This document shows, piece after piece, positions 42,551 to 50,967 of a stretch of DNA of 64,000 bases. The stretch is from CAWHHZ01 sp963829355 (GTDB lineage Bacteria > Acidobacteriota > Thermoanaerobaculia > Gp7-AA8 > JAHWKK01): positions 1 through 64,000 of the forward strand of contig CAWHHZ010000004.1 in assembly GCA_963829355.1 (NCBI GenBank). Reading direction: 5' to 3'. Every line of letters starts with the position of its first letter. The stretch's first letter is position 1. The notes below the pieces were generated by a model, which was not told where the DNA came from, did not search any database, and saw only the letters and a program-made list of their open reading frames with translations. Made by a program: the position numbers and the translations under genes.

Positions 42551-44455
42551 ATGCATCGTGTGAATCTCATCAGGTTTTTTTCTGTCGTCGCCCTCGTCCT
42601 GTTCGCCGGCCTGGTGCAGGCGCAGGAATGCGTCGACTGCCATGACGACGTCGAGCTGACCTCTCCCGTTCACGGGGGCTTCGACTGCACCGATTGCCAC
42701 TCCGACATCACCGAGTATCCGCACCCCGAGGAGATGATTGCTCCACCCGCGATGTGCGAGAACTGCCACTCGATCGGAGAGGGAATGATCGATGGTCCGC
42801 ACGTGGCCATCGGATGCTCCGGCTGCCATGGACCGGCACACCAGGTGATCCCGTCGAGCGAGTCTGATTCTCCGGTGTCGAAGCGGAATCAGATCGAGAC
42901 CTGCGGCGGCTGTCATGAAGATTATCTGATCGACAACTATCTTCAGAGCGTTCACGGCCGCGGTCTTCTCGAGTCGGGACTCGAGCAGGCGGCCACGTGC
43001 GCGTCATGTCACACGGCTCACGAGATCTTCCCTCCGGAAGATCCGCGCTCTTCGGTATCCTGGAGCCATATCCCGGAGACCTGTGCCCAATGTCACGTCT
43101 ACATCCTCGAGACGTGGCAGAACAGCGCACACGGGAAGGCCTGGAAAGATGGGAACGAGTCGGCGCCCGTTTGCGCGACCTGTCACTCGTCCCATCTGAT
43201 TCAGGAGCCGGGACTGGGAGTGGCAAGACTCGCCGTCCCCACGACCTGTGGCGAGTGCCACACGGAGCAGGCGGAGAGCTACCACGATTCCTTCCACGGC
43301 AAAGCGAGTGAGCTCGGCTGGGAGACGGTCGCGAACTGTGCCGACTGCCACACCCCCCATCTGAATCTTCCGCCGGACGACCCGTCTTCGAGCGTTCATC
43401 CGGACAATCTGCAAGCGACGTGTGGGGAGTGTCACGACGACATCACGCCTGGATTCATCTCGTTCGATCCTCATCTCGATCCGACTGATCCGAATGACAA
43501 CACGATCATTTACTGGATCTGGCTGTCGATGACCTCGCTGCTGATCGGCACCTTCGGCTTCTTCGGCATTCACGACCTCCTGTGGCTCCAGAGAGTGATC
43601 GTCGCGCTCAGCCGGGGCGAGCAGAAGCGCCCGTCTCTCGAGGAGAAGTGGGTTCGTCGCTTCAAGTCCCACCAGGTCAAGCTGCACATCGTCGTGATCG
43701 TCAGCTTCCTGCTGCTCGCGCTGACCGGCATTCCTCTCCATTTCCATTACACCGACTGGGGCAAGATGCTCAACGGTGCGTTCGGCGGCGTCGGCTTTAC
43801 ATCAGTCATTCACCGGATCGCCGCATTCGTGACGTTCGGTTACTTCCTCTTCCACGTCGTCTATCTTGTGGTGCGTGGGCTGGGTGGTGATCGTCAGCTG
43901 CTGTGGGGACGCAATTCAATGGTGCCGCAGCCGCACGACCTGGGCGACTTCTGGGCGAACCTGAAGTACTTCCTGTATCTCGGACCGCAGCCCCGCTTCG
44001 GACGCTGGACATACTGGGAGAAGTTCGACTACTTCGCTGTCTTCTGGGGAATGATCATCATCGGTGGATCCGGAGCGTTCCTGTGGTTCCCCGAGTTCGT
44101 GACCCGCTGGCTGCCGGGATGGGTGTTGAACGCGGCGACGATCGTTCACGGTGATGAAGCGCTGCTGGCCGTTGGATTCATCTTCATCTTCCACTTCTTC
44201 CACACGCACCTGCGGCCGGAGATCTTCCCGCTCGATCCGTCGATCTTCGTGGGATCGATGCCGCTGGAGCGGTTCAAGGAAGAGCGTCCGGACGAATACG
44301 AGAGACTCGTCGCCTCCGGCAAGTTCGAGGAGCGACTGGTCGATCCACCAACGCAGGCTCAGCTTCACAAAGCCCGGATCTTCGGATTCACGGCAGTGGC
44401 AATCGGAGTGATGCTCGTGATCGCGATGATCGTGGCGGTAGCGAGTCACCTGTAG
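42551..44455 (+). CDS. Multiheme cytochrome c fused to membrane cytochrome b, CbcL-like
   Basis: 634 residues. After a signal peptide, residues 25-300 carry 11 CxxCH heme sites (CVDCH, CTDCH, CENCH, CSGCH, CGGCH, CASCH, CAQCH, CATCH, CGECH, CADCH, CGECH). The rest is a HydC/FdnI-type diheme cytochrome b: helices around IIYWIWLSMTSLLIGTFGFF, QVKLHIVVIVSFLLLALTGI, FVTFGYFLFHVVYLVV and GFIFIFHFFHTHLRPEIFPL, each with the His ligands of this fold. Geobacter CbcL has the same layout with nine c-type hemes; it oxidises menaquinol at low potential and sends electrons toward extracellular acceptors. Here it sits next to an ImcH-like gene, an unusual pairing. An EET role is inferred. Confidence 0.86.
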   Translation: MHRVNLIRFFSVVALVLFAGLVQAQECVDCHDDVELTSPVHGGFDCTDCHSDITEYPHPEEMIAPPAMCENCHSIGEGMIDGPHVAIGCSGCHGPAHQVIPSSESDSPVSKRNQIETCGGCHEDYLIDNYLQSVHGRGLLESGLEQAATCASCHTAHEIFPPEDPRSSVSWSHIPETCAQCHVYILETWQNSAHGKAWKDGNESAPVCATCHSSHLIQEPGLGVARLAVPTTCGECHTEQAESYHDSFHGKASELGWETVANCADCHTPHLNLPPDDPSSSVHPDNLQATCGECHDDITPGFISFDPHLDPTDPNDNTIIYWIWLSMTSLLIGTFGFFGIHDLLWLQRVIVALSRGEQKRPSLEEKWVRRFKSHQVKLHIVVIVSFLLLALTGIPLHFHYTDWGKMLNGAFGGVGFTSVIHRIAAFVTFGYFLFHVVYLVVRGLGGDRQLLWGRNSMVPQPHDLGDFWANLKYFLYLGPQPRFGRWTYWEKFDYFAVFWGMIIIGGSGAFLWFPEFVTRWLPGWVLNAATIVHGDEALLAVGFIFIFHFFHTHLRPEIFPLDPSIFVGSMPLERFKEERPDEYERLVASGKFEERLVDPPTQAQLHKARIFGFTAVAIGVMLVIAMIVAVASHL

Positions 44456-44481
44456 GTTTTTGGTTACACCCGGAGAGCTCG

Positions 44482-44510
44482 CGAGGGAACGGTGAGTCGC
44501 CGTTCCCTCG
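44482..44510. terminator. Strong hairpin after the CbcL-like gene
   Basis: An 11-bp stem, CGAGGGAACGG against CCGTTCCCTCG, loop TGAGTCG. No T run follows. Probably a 3' end or mRNA-stability hairpin in the 183-base gap before the next cytochrome gene. Confidence 0.5.
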
Positions 44511-44638
44511 TCGAACCTCTCCGCGGACGTTGCGATTCAGAGTAGATGGTGTGAAGGGTCACCGCTCGATGTGATCAGCTGCCATCGTCCAGATCGGTCT
44601 GTTACTGTATCTCCTGCACACGACAGGGAGGAGCACTC

Positions 44639-46174
44639 TTGGCGAAACTTCGATTACCGCGGCTGGCGTACAACTGGATCAGCGGCCTGGGTGCCGCACT
44701 GGCGGGCGTCATGCTCGTCACCGGTCTGATTCTGCTGATTCTCTCGTTCGCGTTCGAGAGCGAATCGAACACATACTTCGGCATCTTCCTGTATGTCATT
44801 CTGCCCGGGATTCTGGTCCTCGGGCTCCTTCTGATTCCGCTCGGGATGTTCATCCAGTGGCGCCGGTGGAAGCGGGGAGGAAGGCAGGAGATCCCGGCGT
44901 GGCCGCGGATCGACTTCAACAAGCCGTCTCATCGGAATGCCGCCCTCGTCTTCGTCGTCGGCACCATTATCTTCGCCGCCCTCAGCTCGGTCGGGTCCTA
45001 CAGGGCCTACCATTACTCCGAGTCGGTGCAGTTCTGTGGAACGACCTGTCACCAGGTCATGGAGCCGGAGTACACGACCTATCAGCATTCGCCGCATGCA
45101 CGCGTCAAGTGCGCAGAGTGTCACATCGGCGAGGGTGCCGGATGGTTCGTCAAATCGAAGATTTCCGGCGCGTACCAGGTGTACGCCGTCATCGCCGGTG
45201 TCTACCCGCAACCGATCGAGACTCCGATCAACAATTTGAGACCCGCCGAAGAAACCTGCGAGAAATGCCACTGGCCCCAGAAGAAGTACGGCGCCACGCA
45301 GCGGACGTTTCACCACACTCTCTACAATGACGAAAATACGCACTGGCCGGTCGAGATGCTGCTGCGGACAGACGCCGTCGGTCCGGGAGTGGAGGCTGGC
45401 CCGACTATTCACTGGCACATCAACGCGGATGTCGAGTACATCGCCCGGGACGACAAGCGTATGGACATCCCATGGGTTCGGGTCACCGACCCCGCGACAG
45501 GCGAAACCACCGTCTATCAGGATGAGGAGAGTCCACTGACACCCGAGGAGATCGCCGCTGCGACGCCACGAACGATGGACTGCATGGATTGTCACAATCG
45601 TCCGAGTCACGTCTACAAGTCTCCCGATGCGGCGGTTGATCAGATGTTCGTCGAGGGCTTGCTGGATCGGCGGGTACCCTCGCTCAAGCGGATCGCCGTC
45701 GAAGCGCTTTCTCAGGAGTTTCCGAAAGACGAATCGCACGGCGCGCCGGAGGCGAAGCAGGCTGCACTGGCAGGCATCGAGAGTTACATGATGGAGGCGT
45801 ACCAGAATGAGTACCCGGATCTCGTCGCATCGAATCGTGACCTCATCGAGTCGTCGGTCCGAGGTGCGCAGGAGGCTTATGGCCGCAACATCTTCCCTTA
45901 CATGAACGCCAACTGGACTGCCTACCCCGAGCACATCGGGCACTTCAACAGTCCCGGCTGCATGCGTTGTCATAACGGAACGCACGTTGCCGAGGATGGC
46001 AAGATGATCACGAGGGAGTGCGACGCCTGCCACGTCATCCTGGCCCAGGGTCAGACGGACGCGGTGCAGCTCACATCACTCGAGCAGGGTGCAACGTTCC
46101 AGCATCCGGAGGACCTCGGGGGGATGGAGCTCGAAATCGGTTGCTGGGAGTGTCACGCCGGCGTGCAGCCGTAG
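44639..46174 (+). CDS. Seven-heme NapC/NirT-type membrane cytochrome c, ImcH-like
   Basis: 511 residues, starting at a TTG five bases after GGGAGGAG. Helix 1 (LGAALAGVMLVTGLILLILSF) and helix 2 (VILPGILVLGLLLIPLGMF) anchor it, and a third helix (ALVFVVGTIIFAALSSVGS) leads to the periplasmic heme domain. Heme motifs: CGTTCHQ (three residues between the Cys), CAECH, CEKCH, CMDCH, CMRCH, CDACH, CWECH, seven in total. The CAECHIGEGAGWF and FCGTTCHQVMEPEY blocks are the quinol dehydrogenase signature of this family. Geobacter ImcH has seven hemes and similar length, and is used with high-potential acceptors. It follows the CbcL-like gene by 183 bases. Confidence 0.84.
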   Translation: MAKLRLPRLAYNWISGLGAALAGVMLVTGLILLILSFAFESESNTYFGIFLYVILPGILVLGLLLIPLGMFIQWRRWKRGGRQEIPAWPRIDFNKPSHRNAALVFVVGTIIFAALSSVGSYRAYHYSESVQFCGTTCHQVMEPEYTTYQHSPHARVKCAECHIGEGAGWFVKSKISGAYQVYAVIAGVYPQPIETPINNLRPAEETCEKCHWPQKKYGATQRTFHHTLYNDENTHWPVEMLLRTDAVGPGVEAGPTIHWHINADVEYIARDDKRMDIPWVRVTDPATGETTVYQDEESPLTPEEIAAATPRTMDCMDCHNRPSHVYKSPDAAVDQMFVEGLLDRRVPSLKRIAVEALSQEFPKDESHGAPEAKQAALAGIESYMMEAYQNEYPDLVASNRDLIESSVRGAQEAYGRNIFPYMNANWTAYPEHIGHFNSPGCMRCHNGTHVAEDGKMITRECDACHVILAQGQTDAVQLTSLEQGATFQHPEDLGGMELEIGCWECHAGVQP

Positions 46175-46193
46175 CTGTGTGGATGGGGCGCCC

Positions 46194-46325
46194 GTGTGGG
46201 TCGGGCGTCCCCGCCCGATCTCAGCCGGCGTCCCGCCGGTTGAGGAGTGCGCCGTAGCCACGATCCTCGAATCTTGAACGAGGGGCGGGCTGACGCGTGG
46301 CGAAGTCCCGCCCCGCTCAGCCCCG
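46194..46325. repeat. Dispersed GTGTGGGTCGGGCGTC repeat copy
   Basis: GTGTGGGTCGGGCGTC and GCCGGCGTCCCGCCGG-type blocks recur at 62776-62825, followed in both by AGCNCGATCCTCGAATC... or similar and GAGGGGCGGGCT. The two copies share roughly 45 of 50 leading bases. It lies just before mqnA and carries no credible gene. Confidence 0.6.
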
Positions 46326-46353
46326 GCAAGCCTCCTGCTACACTTTGCGCCGC

Positions 46354-47202
46354 ATGCACTACGCTTTGATCTCATTTCTCAATGCGCGACCTTTGTGGTG
46401 GGGACTCGTTCATGGGGCCCGCGCGGAAGGCGAAACGTGTGAGTTCACCTCGCCGGCACGCTGTGCCGATCTGATTGCGGGCGGAGTCGCGAATCTCGGA
46501 CTGATCCCTGCCATCGAGATCGAGCGCATTCCCGAGGTGGTCGCGGTGCCGGGCCTCTGCATCGCGTCGAGAAGCGAAGTGAGGAGCGTTCTCCTGATCT
46601 CGCGGGTGGAGATGGGGGAGATCCGCAGCGTTGCACTCGACCCGAGCTCCCGCACCTCGGTGACTCTGGCGAGGATCCTTCTCGGGGAGCGTCTCGGCCG
46701 CGACCGTTATGATGAGATTCGCTTCGATGCCGTCGACTCCTCTCGTCTGCTCTCGCTCGAGGGTCACGATGCCGCGGTCGTGATCGGTGATCGTGCTCTG
46801 CAGGTGACGGCCGGACCTCATCGGAACCACGGCTTCCGGGTTTATGATCTCGTCTCGGAATGGCATGATCTGTACGGAGAGCCTTTCGTGTTCGCTCTGT
46901 GGGCCGGGCGCAGAGATCGTCTGCCGCAGGACGGCAGAGCAATCGTCTCGCGTCTCGAGGAGAGTTATCGTTCAGGACGTGACAATCTCGATCGCATCGC
47001 GAGAGAAGCCTCCGAGGAGCTGCATGTGCCCGTCGGTGAGATCGACGAATATTTTGGAACTGCATTACATTACGAATTCGGGGCCGCAGAGCGGCGCGCG
47101 CTTGAACGTTTTTACAGGCTCGCCGCAGAATACGGCCTGATCCCTGAAGCGAAGGAAGTGCAATGGCTGGAGACAACTCCCGAAGTGTCACGACAATCCT
47201 GA
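46354..47202 (+). CDS. mqnA: Chorismate dehydratase (futalosine-pathway MqnA)
   Basis: 282 residues from ATG 46354. MHYALISFLNARPLWWGL (S-x-L-N-x-R-P-L) and SPARCADLIAGGVANLGLIP are the MqnA signature. It dehydrates chorismate to 3-enolpyruvoyl-benzoate, the first step of the futalosine route to menaquinone. The later IGDRAL (about 149-154) fits the family too. It overlaps mqnC by 40 bases, so they are co-translated. The quinone feeds the cytochrome operon to the left. Confidence 0.93.
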   Translation: MHYALISFLNARPLWWGLVHGARAEGETCEFTSPARCADLIAGGVANLGLIPAIEIERIPEVVAVPGLCIASRSEVRSVLLISRVEMGEIRSVALDPSSRTSVTLARILLGERLGRDRYDEIRFDAVDSSRLLSLEGHDAAVVIGDRALQVTAGPHRNHGFRVYDLVSEWHDLYGEPFVFALWAGRRDRLPQDGRAIVSRLEESYRSGRDNLDRIAREASEELHVPVGEIDEYFGTALHYEFGAAERRALERFYRLAAEYGLIPEAKEVQWLETTPEVSRQS

Positions 47203-48296
47203 CCCGCGCCGTCGATGGAGAGCGGATCTCCGATGAGGAAGCATTGACCCTGCTCCGCGAGGCCGATCTGCTCGAGCTCGGTCAGGCTGCGAACGCCGTT
47301 CGGAACAGGAAGAACGATCCGAAGGTCGTGACCTACATCATCGACCGCAATATCAACTACACGAACATCTGCGTCTACAAGTGCAAGTTCTGCGCGTTCT
47401 ACCGCAAGCCGGGCGATCCTGAAGGCTATCTCCTCTCCAGGGAGGAGCTCGGCCAGAAGATCCAGGAGACGATCGATCTGGGTGGTACCGGCGTTCTGCT
47501 CCAGGGTGGCGTTCACCCTGATCTGCCGCTCGACTACTACGTCGATCTGCTCGAGTGGATGAGACGTGAGTATCCCCAGGTGCACCGTCATGCGTTCTCG
47601 CCTCCGGAGATTCTTTTCATCTCTCGGATGACGAAAACTCCCGTAAAAGAGGTGATCGCGAAGCTCGTCGATGCCGGCTTGCAGTCGATTCCCGGAGGAG
47701 GCGCCGAGATTCTCGTCGACAAGGTACGTCTCGAGAGCCTCTCTTACCCGAAGGCGTCGACCGATGGCTGGCTCTCGGTGATGCGCGCGGCGCACGAGCT
47801 CGGTCTTCGGACGACTGCGACCATGATGTTCGGCCAGGGGGAGTCGATGGAGGACCGGATCGAGCACATGCGGCGGGTCCGTGAGCTCCAGGACGAGACG
47901 GGCGGATTCACGGCGTTCATCGGCTGGACGTTCCAGAACGAGAACACTGCAATGCAGGACGTCGAAGAAGAGAGCGGATTCTCCTATCTCCGGCATCAGG
48001 CGGTCGCGCGGCTCTACATGGACAATGTCCGCTCCATCCAGTCTTCATGGGTCACCCAGGGACTCGGCGTCGGACAACTCGCACTGAAGTTCGGGGCGAA
48101 CGACATGGGCTCGATCATGATCGAAGAGAACGTCGTCGCAGCCGCCGGAGCACGCAACCGCGTGACCTCGGAGGAGATGAGACGCCTGATCCGCGACGCC
48201 GGCTACGAGCCGGTACAGCGCCTGACGCTCTACCAGGGTTGGGTCGACGAGACCTCCGCGCAGCACTTCGAGCACGAGGCGGGCGCGATCGCGTAA
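47163..48296 (+). CDS. mqnC: Cyclic dehypoxanthine futalosine synthase (radical SAM, MqnC)
   Basis: 377 residues. Radical-SAM motif CVYKCKFCAF (Cys-x3-Cys-x2-Cys, about 70-79) sits after NINYTNI, as in the family; GGVHPDLPLDYYVDL and PGGGAEILVDKV are further hallmarks, and TAFIGWTFQNENT marks the later barrel strands. It cyclises dehypoxanthine futalosine in menaquinone synthesis. MqnB, MqnD and others are not in the window. Full length, overlaps mqnA. Confidence 0.96.
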   Translation: MAGDNSRSVTTILTRAVDGERISDEEALTLLREADLLELGQAANAVRNRKNDPKVVTYIIDRNINYTNICVYKCKFCAFYRKPGDPEGYLLSREELGQKIQETIDLGGTGVLLQGGVHPDLPLDYYVDLLEWMRREYPQVHRHAFSPPEILFISRMTKTPVKEVIAKLVDAGLQSIPGGGAEILVDKVRLESLSYPKASTDGWLSVMRAAHELGLRTTATMMFGQGESMEDRIEHMRRVRELQDETGGFTAFIGWTFQNENTAMQDVEEESGFSYLRHQAVARLYMDNVRSIQSSWVTQGLGVGQLALKFGANDMGSIMIEENVVAAAGARNRVTSEEMRRLIRDAGYEPVQRLTLYQGWVDETSAQHFEHEAGAIA

Positions 48297-48306
48297 CCTC
48301 CTTACA

Positions 48307-48324
48307 GGCCGCCGAAGGGCGGCC
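48307..48324 (+). terminator. Hairpin after mqnC
   Basis: GGCCGCC-GAAG-GGCGGCC, seven perfect pairs with a GAAG tetraloop, 11 bases after the mqnC stop. No T tract. It may end transcription weakly or stabilise the mRNA. Confidence 0.4.
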
Positions 48325-48331
48325 GAAACAA

Positions 48332-48503
48332 CCTAGCCCAGCGGCGTAAGCCCTGGGACATTGGTCATGAGAGAGAACCCGAGCCCGCGCAGGCGGGTGA
48401 CACCTTGTTTCGTCTCGACCGGCACCTTCGTCGTGTCGGCCGCCTTCGCGGCCTTGGGATTTGCGTATCTCCAATGTCCCAGGGCTTACGCCGCTGGGCT
48501 GGG
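48332..48503. repeat. 33-bp inverted repeat island upstream of rpsF
   Basis: Left arm 48332-48364 (starts CCTAGCCCAGCGGCG) and right arm 48471-48503 are inverted with 32 of 33 positions paired, around a 106-base centre that holds GAGCCCGCGCAGGCGGGTGAC. Then CGCCTTCGCGGCGCTGT is repeated directly at 48513-48562. The 390 bases between mqnC and rpsF code nothing I can support. This form looks like REP/RAYT-type or small non-autonomous elements; the association is a guess. Confidence 0.65.
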
Positions 48504-48631
48504 TTGTGTCGCGCCGCCTTCGCGGCGCTGTGAGGAGTCGCCTTCGCGGCGCTGTAAGGAGCGGAATAAACGCCTCTCGCCACTGGCTTTAGCTCTCGTT
48601 GCGGCACGAAGTGCTGCTCAACTGACAATTC

Positions 48632-48672
48632 GGCTGTACTCCTTGGGTCCCCGCCGGGGGCTCCATACGGCC
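48632..48672 (+). promoter_or_regulatory. Candidate S6:S18-binding leader upstream of rpsF
   Basis: GGCTGTA (48632-48638) pairs with TACGGCC (48666-48672), one wobble, enclosing an inner CCCC-GCC-GGGG hairpin with a CCG near the loop, directly upstream of the AAGGAGG at 48675-48681. Known S6:S18 motifs have a CCG-bearing hairpin in this place and let the two proteins regulate their own mRNA. Only position and shape support it. Confidence 0.35.
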
Positions 48673-48686
48673 ATAAGGAGGATTCA

Positions 48687-49112
48687 TTGGGAACTTATGA
48701 AGTTCTGTTCATCGTGTCTCCCGACGTTCCTGAGGGAGACGTCACCACACTGATCGGTGAATTCCGCGGCATCGCGGAAGACAGCGGCGCCAAGCTCCTC
48801 GAAGAGGATGCCTGGGGTCGTCGCAAGCTCGCCTATCCGATCGACAAGCGCGACAACGGGATCTACCACCTCTTCATTTTCGAAGCGGGCACCCAGGGTC
48901 TCAACGAGCTCGATCGCCGCATGAAGAACAACGACAAGATCATGCGGCATCTGATCGTCCGGACGGATCTCGAGACTCGTCGTGCGAAGAAGCTCGGAGC
49001 GATCCAGGCCGAGAAGCAGGCTGCGAAGGCCTCCAAGGCCGCCAGCCGTGCTCCCAAGACGGAAGCGACCGAGCCCGAGACCGTGACTGCTACAGAAGGT
49101 GAGAAGGAGTAA
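48687..49112 (+). CDS. rpsF: Ribosomal protein bS6
   Basis: 141 residues. The TTG start is five bases after AAGGAGG (48675-48681). YEVLFIVSPDVPEGDVTTLI, AYPIDKRDNGIYHLFIFEAG and LNELDRRMKNNDKIMRHLIV are the bS6 core (first 100 residues). A C-terminal tail of about 35 residues is Ala/Lys/Glu-rich and ends in a Glu/Thr-rich run, longer than in E. coli's uncleaved form. First gene of a ribosomal operon with rpsR and rplI. Confidence 0.97.
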   Translation: MGTYEVLFIVSPDVPEGDVTTLIGEFRGIAEDSGAKLLEEDAWGRRKLAYPIDKRDNGIYHLFIFEAGTQGLNELDRRMKNNDKIMRHLIVRTDLETRRAKKLGAIQAEKQAAKASKAASRAPKTEATEPETVTATEGEKE

Positions 49113-49115
49113 ACG

Positions 49116-49370
49116 ATGGCACAAGATCGACCCAGAGGTCGTGGCGGCAAGAAGTTCTTCTACCGGCGCAAGCGCGTCTGCAAGTTCTGCGTCGAGAAGA
49201 TCGAATACGTGGACTTCAAGGACACGAAGCTCCTTCAGCAGTTCATTCCGGAGCGTGGCAAGATTCTGCCCCGTCGTATTTCCGGAACGTGTGCACTGCA
49301 CCAGCGGAAGCTCTCGACGGCGATCAAGCGCGCCCGGGTGATGGCACTGATTCCTTTCACCACGGACTGA
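49116..49370 (+). CDS. rpsR: Ribosomal protein bS18
   Basis: 84 residues. KKFFYRRKRVCKFCVEKIEYVDFKD and LPRRISGTCALHQRKLSTAIKRAR are the bS18 signature. It keeps a CxxC (CKFC) with a third Cys, the zinc-binding form. Three bases after rpsF; no ssb gene lies between, as it often does in other bacteria. Confidence 0.97.
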   Translation: MAQDRPRGRGGKKFFYRRKRVCKFCVEKIEYVDFKDTKLLQQFIPERGKILPRRISGTCALHQRKLSTAIKRARVMALIPFTTD

Positions 49371-49374
49371 TTTG

Positions 49375-50376
49375 ATGTCCGAGTCGACCACACGGCTCGA
49401 GCCCGCGCAGGTTCGCGATCTGTCGAACCGTGCGGAGCTCCGCAGCATGGGGCTTCACGCCCTGGCGGCGGCAGTGATGTACGTGACCCCTCTCCTGCTG
49501 TTCGTACCTGCGGCGTTCATCAGCGCAGGGATACGGTTCGGCACGAAGGGTCTCGTCACGGCCGTCGGCGGAGCCATGCTCGTTCTCGTGGCTCTGGCAG
49601 CGATCATGGGAGGTCTCGCGATCTCGCCGGCGGAAGCCAGCGGCATCGCCCGCCTGTTCGCGACCGTCGGACTCCCGGCGTGTGTCGCGACGTTCATGAT
49701 CAGCCGGCGCAGTGGAATCGGCCCGGTTCTCGTCGCCGCTGTGCTCACCAGCGCAGCGGGTTATGGCGCAGTCGAGCTTCTGATGCGCACGACCGTCGAT
49801 TACTCCCCTTACGTCGCCATGCAGCAGGCGTTCGAAAATGCGGGAGAGCCGACGGTCGAGTTGTACCGCGGGATGGGGATGAGCGGCGAAGCACTCGATG
49901 CAGTGGAGAGCTTCTCCGCCGCGATCGCTGCGACGTTCATTCCGTCGCTCCTTCTGATCATCACGGCCACGATGTTTCTTTTCAGCATCGTGATGCTCAC
50001 CCGATTGCCCTGGAGCGCACGTGGAGCTGAAAATCTGTTGCTCCGCGGTTTTCGGCTTCCCGACTGGGTACTGTTCGGATTCGTTCTCGGAGGGATCTCT
50101 CCTCTGCTGAGCGGACTTCCACGGTCGATCGGGCTGAATCTTCTCGCGGTGGTTCTTTTCCTGTTCACGATTCAGGGTCTTGCGGTTTTTCGCGGCATTA
50201 CGCTGCGGTGGAAGCTGGGCACTCTCGGAATGATGGTGGCGTGGGCGATGCTCGCGTTTCTGTCGTTCAATGGAGTCGGGCTCTTCTTCCTCTTTCTCGC
50301 AGGTCTCTTCGATCCATTTTTCGATTTCAGAAACTTTCGACAGAAGGGTAAAGACAATGAAGGTAATACTGACTGA
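49375..50376 (+). CDS. DUF2232 membrane protein (YybS-like)
   Basis: About 333 residues from ATG 49375 (a TTG just before it is less likely). Several hydrophobic helices, e.g. LHALAAAVMYVTPLLLFVPAAFISAG and PSLLLIITATMFLFSIVMLT, and RGFRLPDWVLFGFVLGGISPLL. YybS-like proteins sit between rpsR and rplI in many bacteria; function unknown. Its 3' end overlaps rplI by 20 bases. Confidence 0.88.
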   Translation: MSESTTRLEPAQVRDLSNRAELRSMGLHALAAAVMYVTPLLLFVPAAFISAGIRFGTKGLVTAVGGAMLVLVALAAIMGGLAISPAEASGIARLFATVGLPACVATFMISRRSGIGPVLVAAVLTSAAGYGAVELLMRTTVDYSPYVAMQQAFENAGEPTVELYRGMGMSGEALDAVESFSAAIAATFIPSLLLIITATMFLFSIVMLTRLPWSARGAENLLLRGFRLPDWVLFGFVLGGISPLLSGLPRSIGLNLLAVVLFLFTIQGLAVFRGITLRWKLGTLGMMVAWAMLAFLSFNGVGLFFLFLAGLFDPFFDFRNFRQKGKDNEGNTD

Positions 50377-50926
50377 CGAAGTCTACGGGCTTGGTGGTCG
50401 CGGTGAAGTGGTCAACGTCAAGGACGGCTACGCACGCAACTATCTGCTCCCCAAGCAACTCGCCAAGGAAGCGACGACCGGCAACATCGCGGTGGTCGAA
50501 CAGCAGAAGCGGAAGTGGGCCATGCTCTCCCAGGAGGAGAAGAAGGCCGCCGAGGAACTTGCAGGCAAGCTCGGCAAGGTCGAGGTCACGATCGAGAAGA
50601 AGGTCGGCGACAGCGGTACCCTCTACGGCTCGGTGACCTCCAACGAGATCGTGAGTGCGCTCGAGGCACAGGGCTTCGAGGTCGAGAAGCGCCAGCTCGA
50701 GCTCGGTGAGCCGATCAAAACGCTCGGCAGCCACGAAGTCTCGATCCATCTGCACCGGGAAGTGTCCGCATCCATCACCGTAACCGTCATCGGTGAAGGG
50801 GGCGAGAGAGCTCCGGAGCCGGTCGAGGCCGCTCCGGAACCAGTCGAGGAAGAAGCCGAAGCCGAAGCCGAAGCAGCCGCACCAGCGGCCGCCGAAGAGC
50901 CGGCTGAAACCGAAACAGAAGCGTGA
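50357..50926 (+). CDS. rplI: Ribosomal protein bL9
   Basis: 189 residues from ATG 50357. MKVILTDEVYGLGGRGEVVNVKDGYARNYLLPKQLA is the N-terminal domain; the middle helix and C-terminal domain follow (SQEEKKAAEELAGKLGKVEV, then YGSVTSNEIVSALEAQGFEVEKRQ). A tail of about 40 residues is Glu/Ala/Pro-rich. The terminator at 50934 ends the operon. Confidence 0.96.
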   Translation: MKVILTDEVYGLGGRGEVVNVKDGYARNYLLPKQLAKEATTGNIAVVEQQKRKWAMLSQEEKKAAEELAGKLGKVEVTIEKKVGDSGTLYGSVTSNEIVSALEAQGFEVEKRQLELGEPIKTLGSHEVSIHLHREVSASITVTVIGEGGERAPEPVEAAPEPVEEEAEAEAEAAAPAAAEEPAETETEA

Positions 50927-50933
50927 GATCATG

Positions 50934-50964
50934 ACGGGCGGCCGCGAGGCCGCCCGTACTTTTT
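50934..50964 (+). terminator. Intrinsic terminator after rplI
   Basis: Ten-base arms ACGGGCGGCC and GGCCGCCCGT with a GCGA tetraloop (50934-50957), then ACTTTTT. Strong rho-independent form; it ends just before the next gene's ATG at 50968. Confidence 0.92.
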
Positions 50965-50967
50965 GAT

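Noticed and set aside
48361..48753. Open frames across the mqnC-rpsF gap on both strands
   Set aside because: They translate the inverted repeat; no ribosome sites or domains, and their codon use is random.
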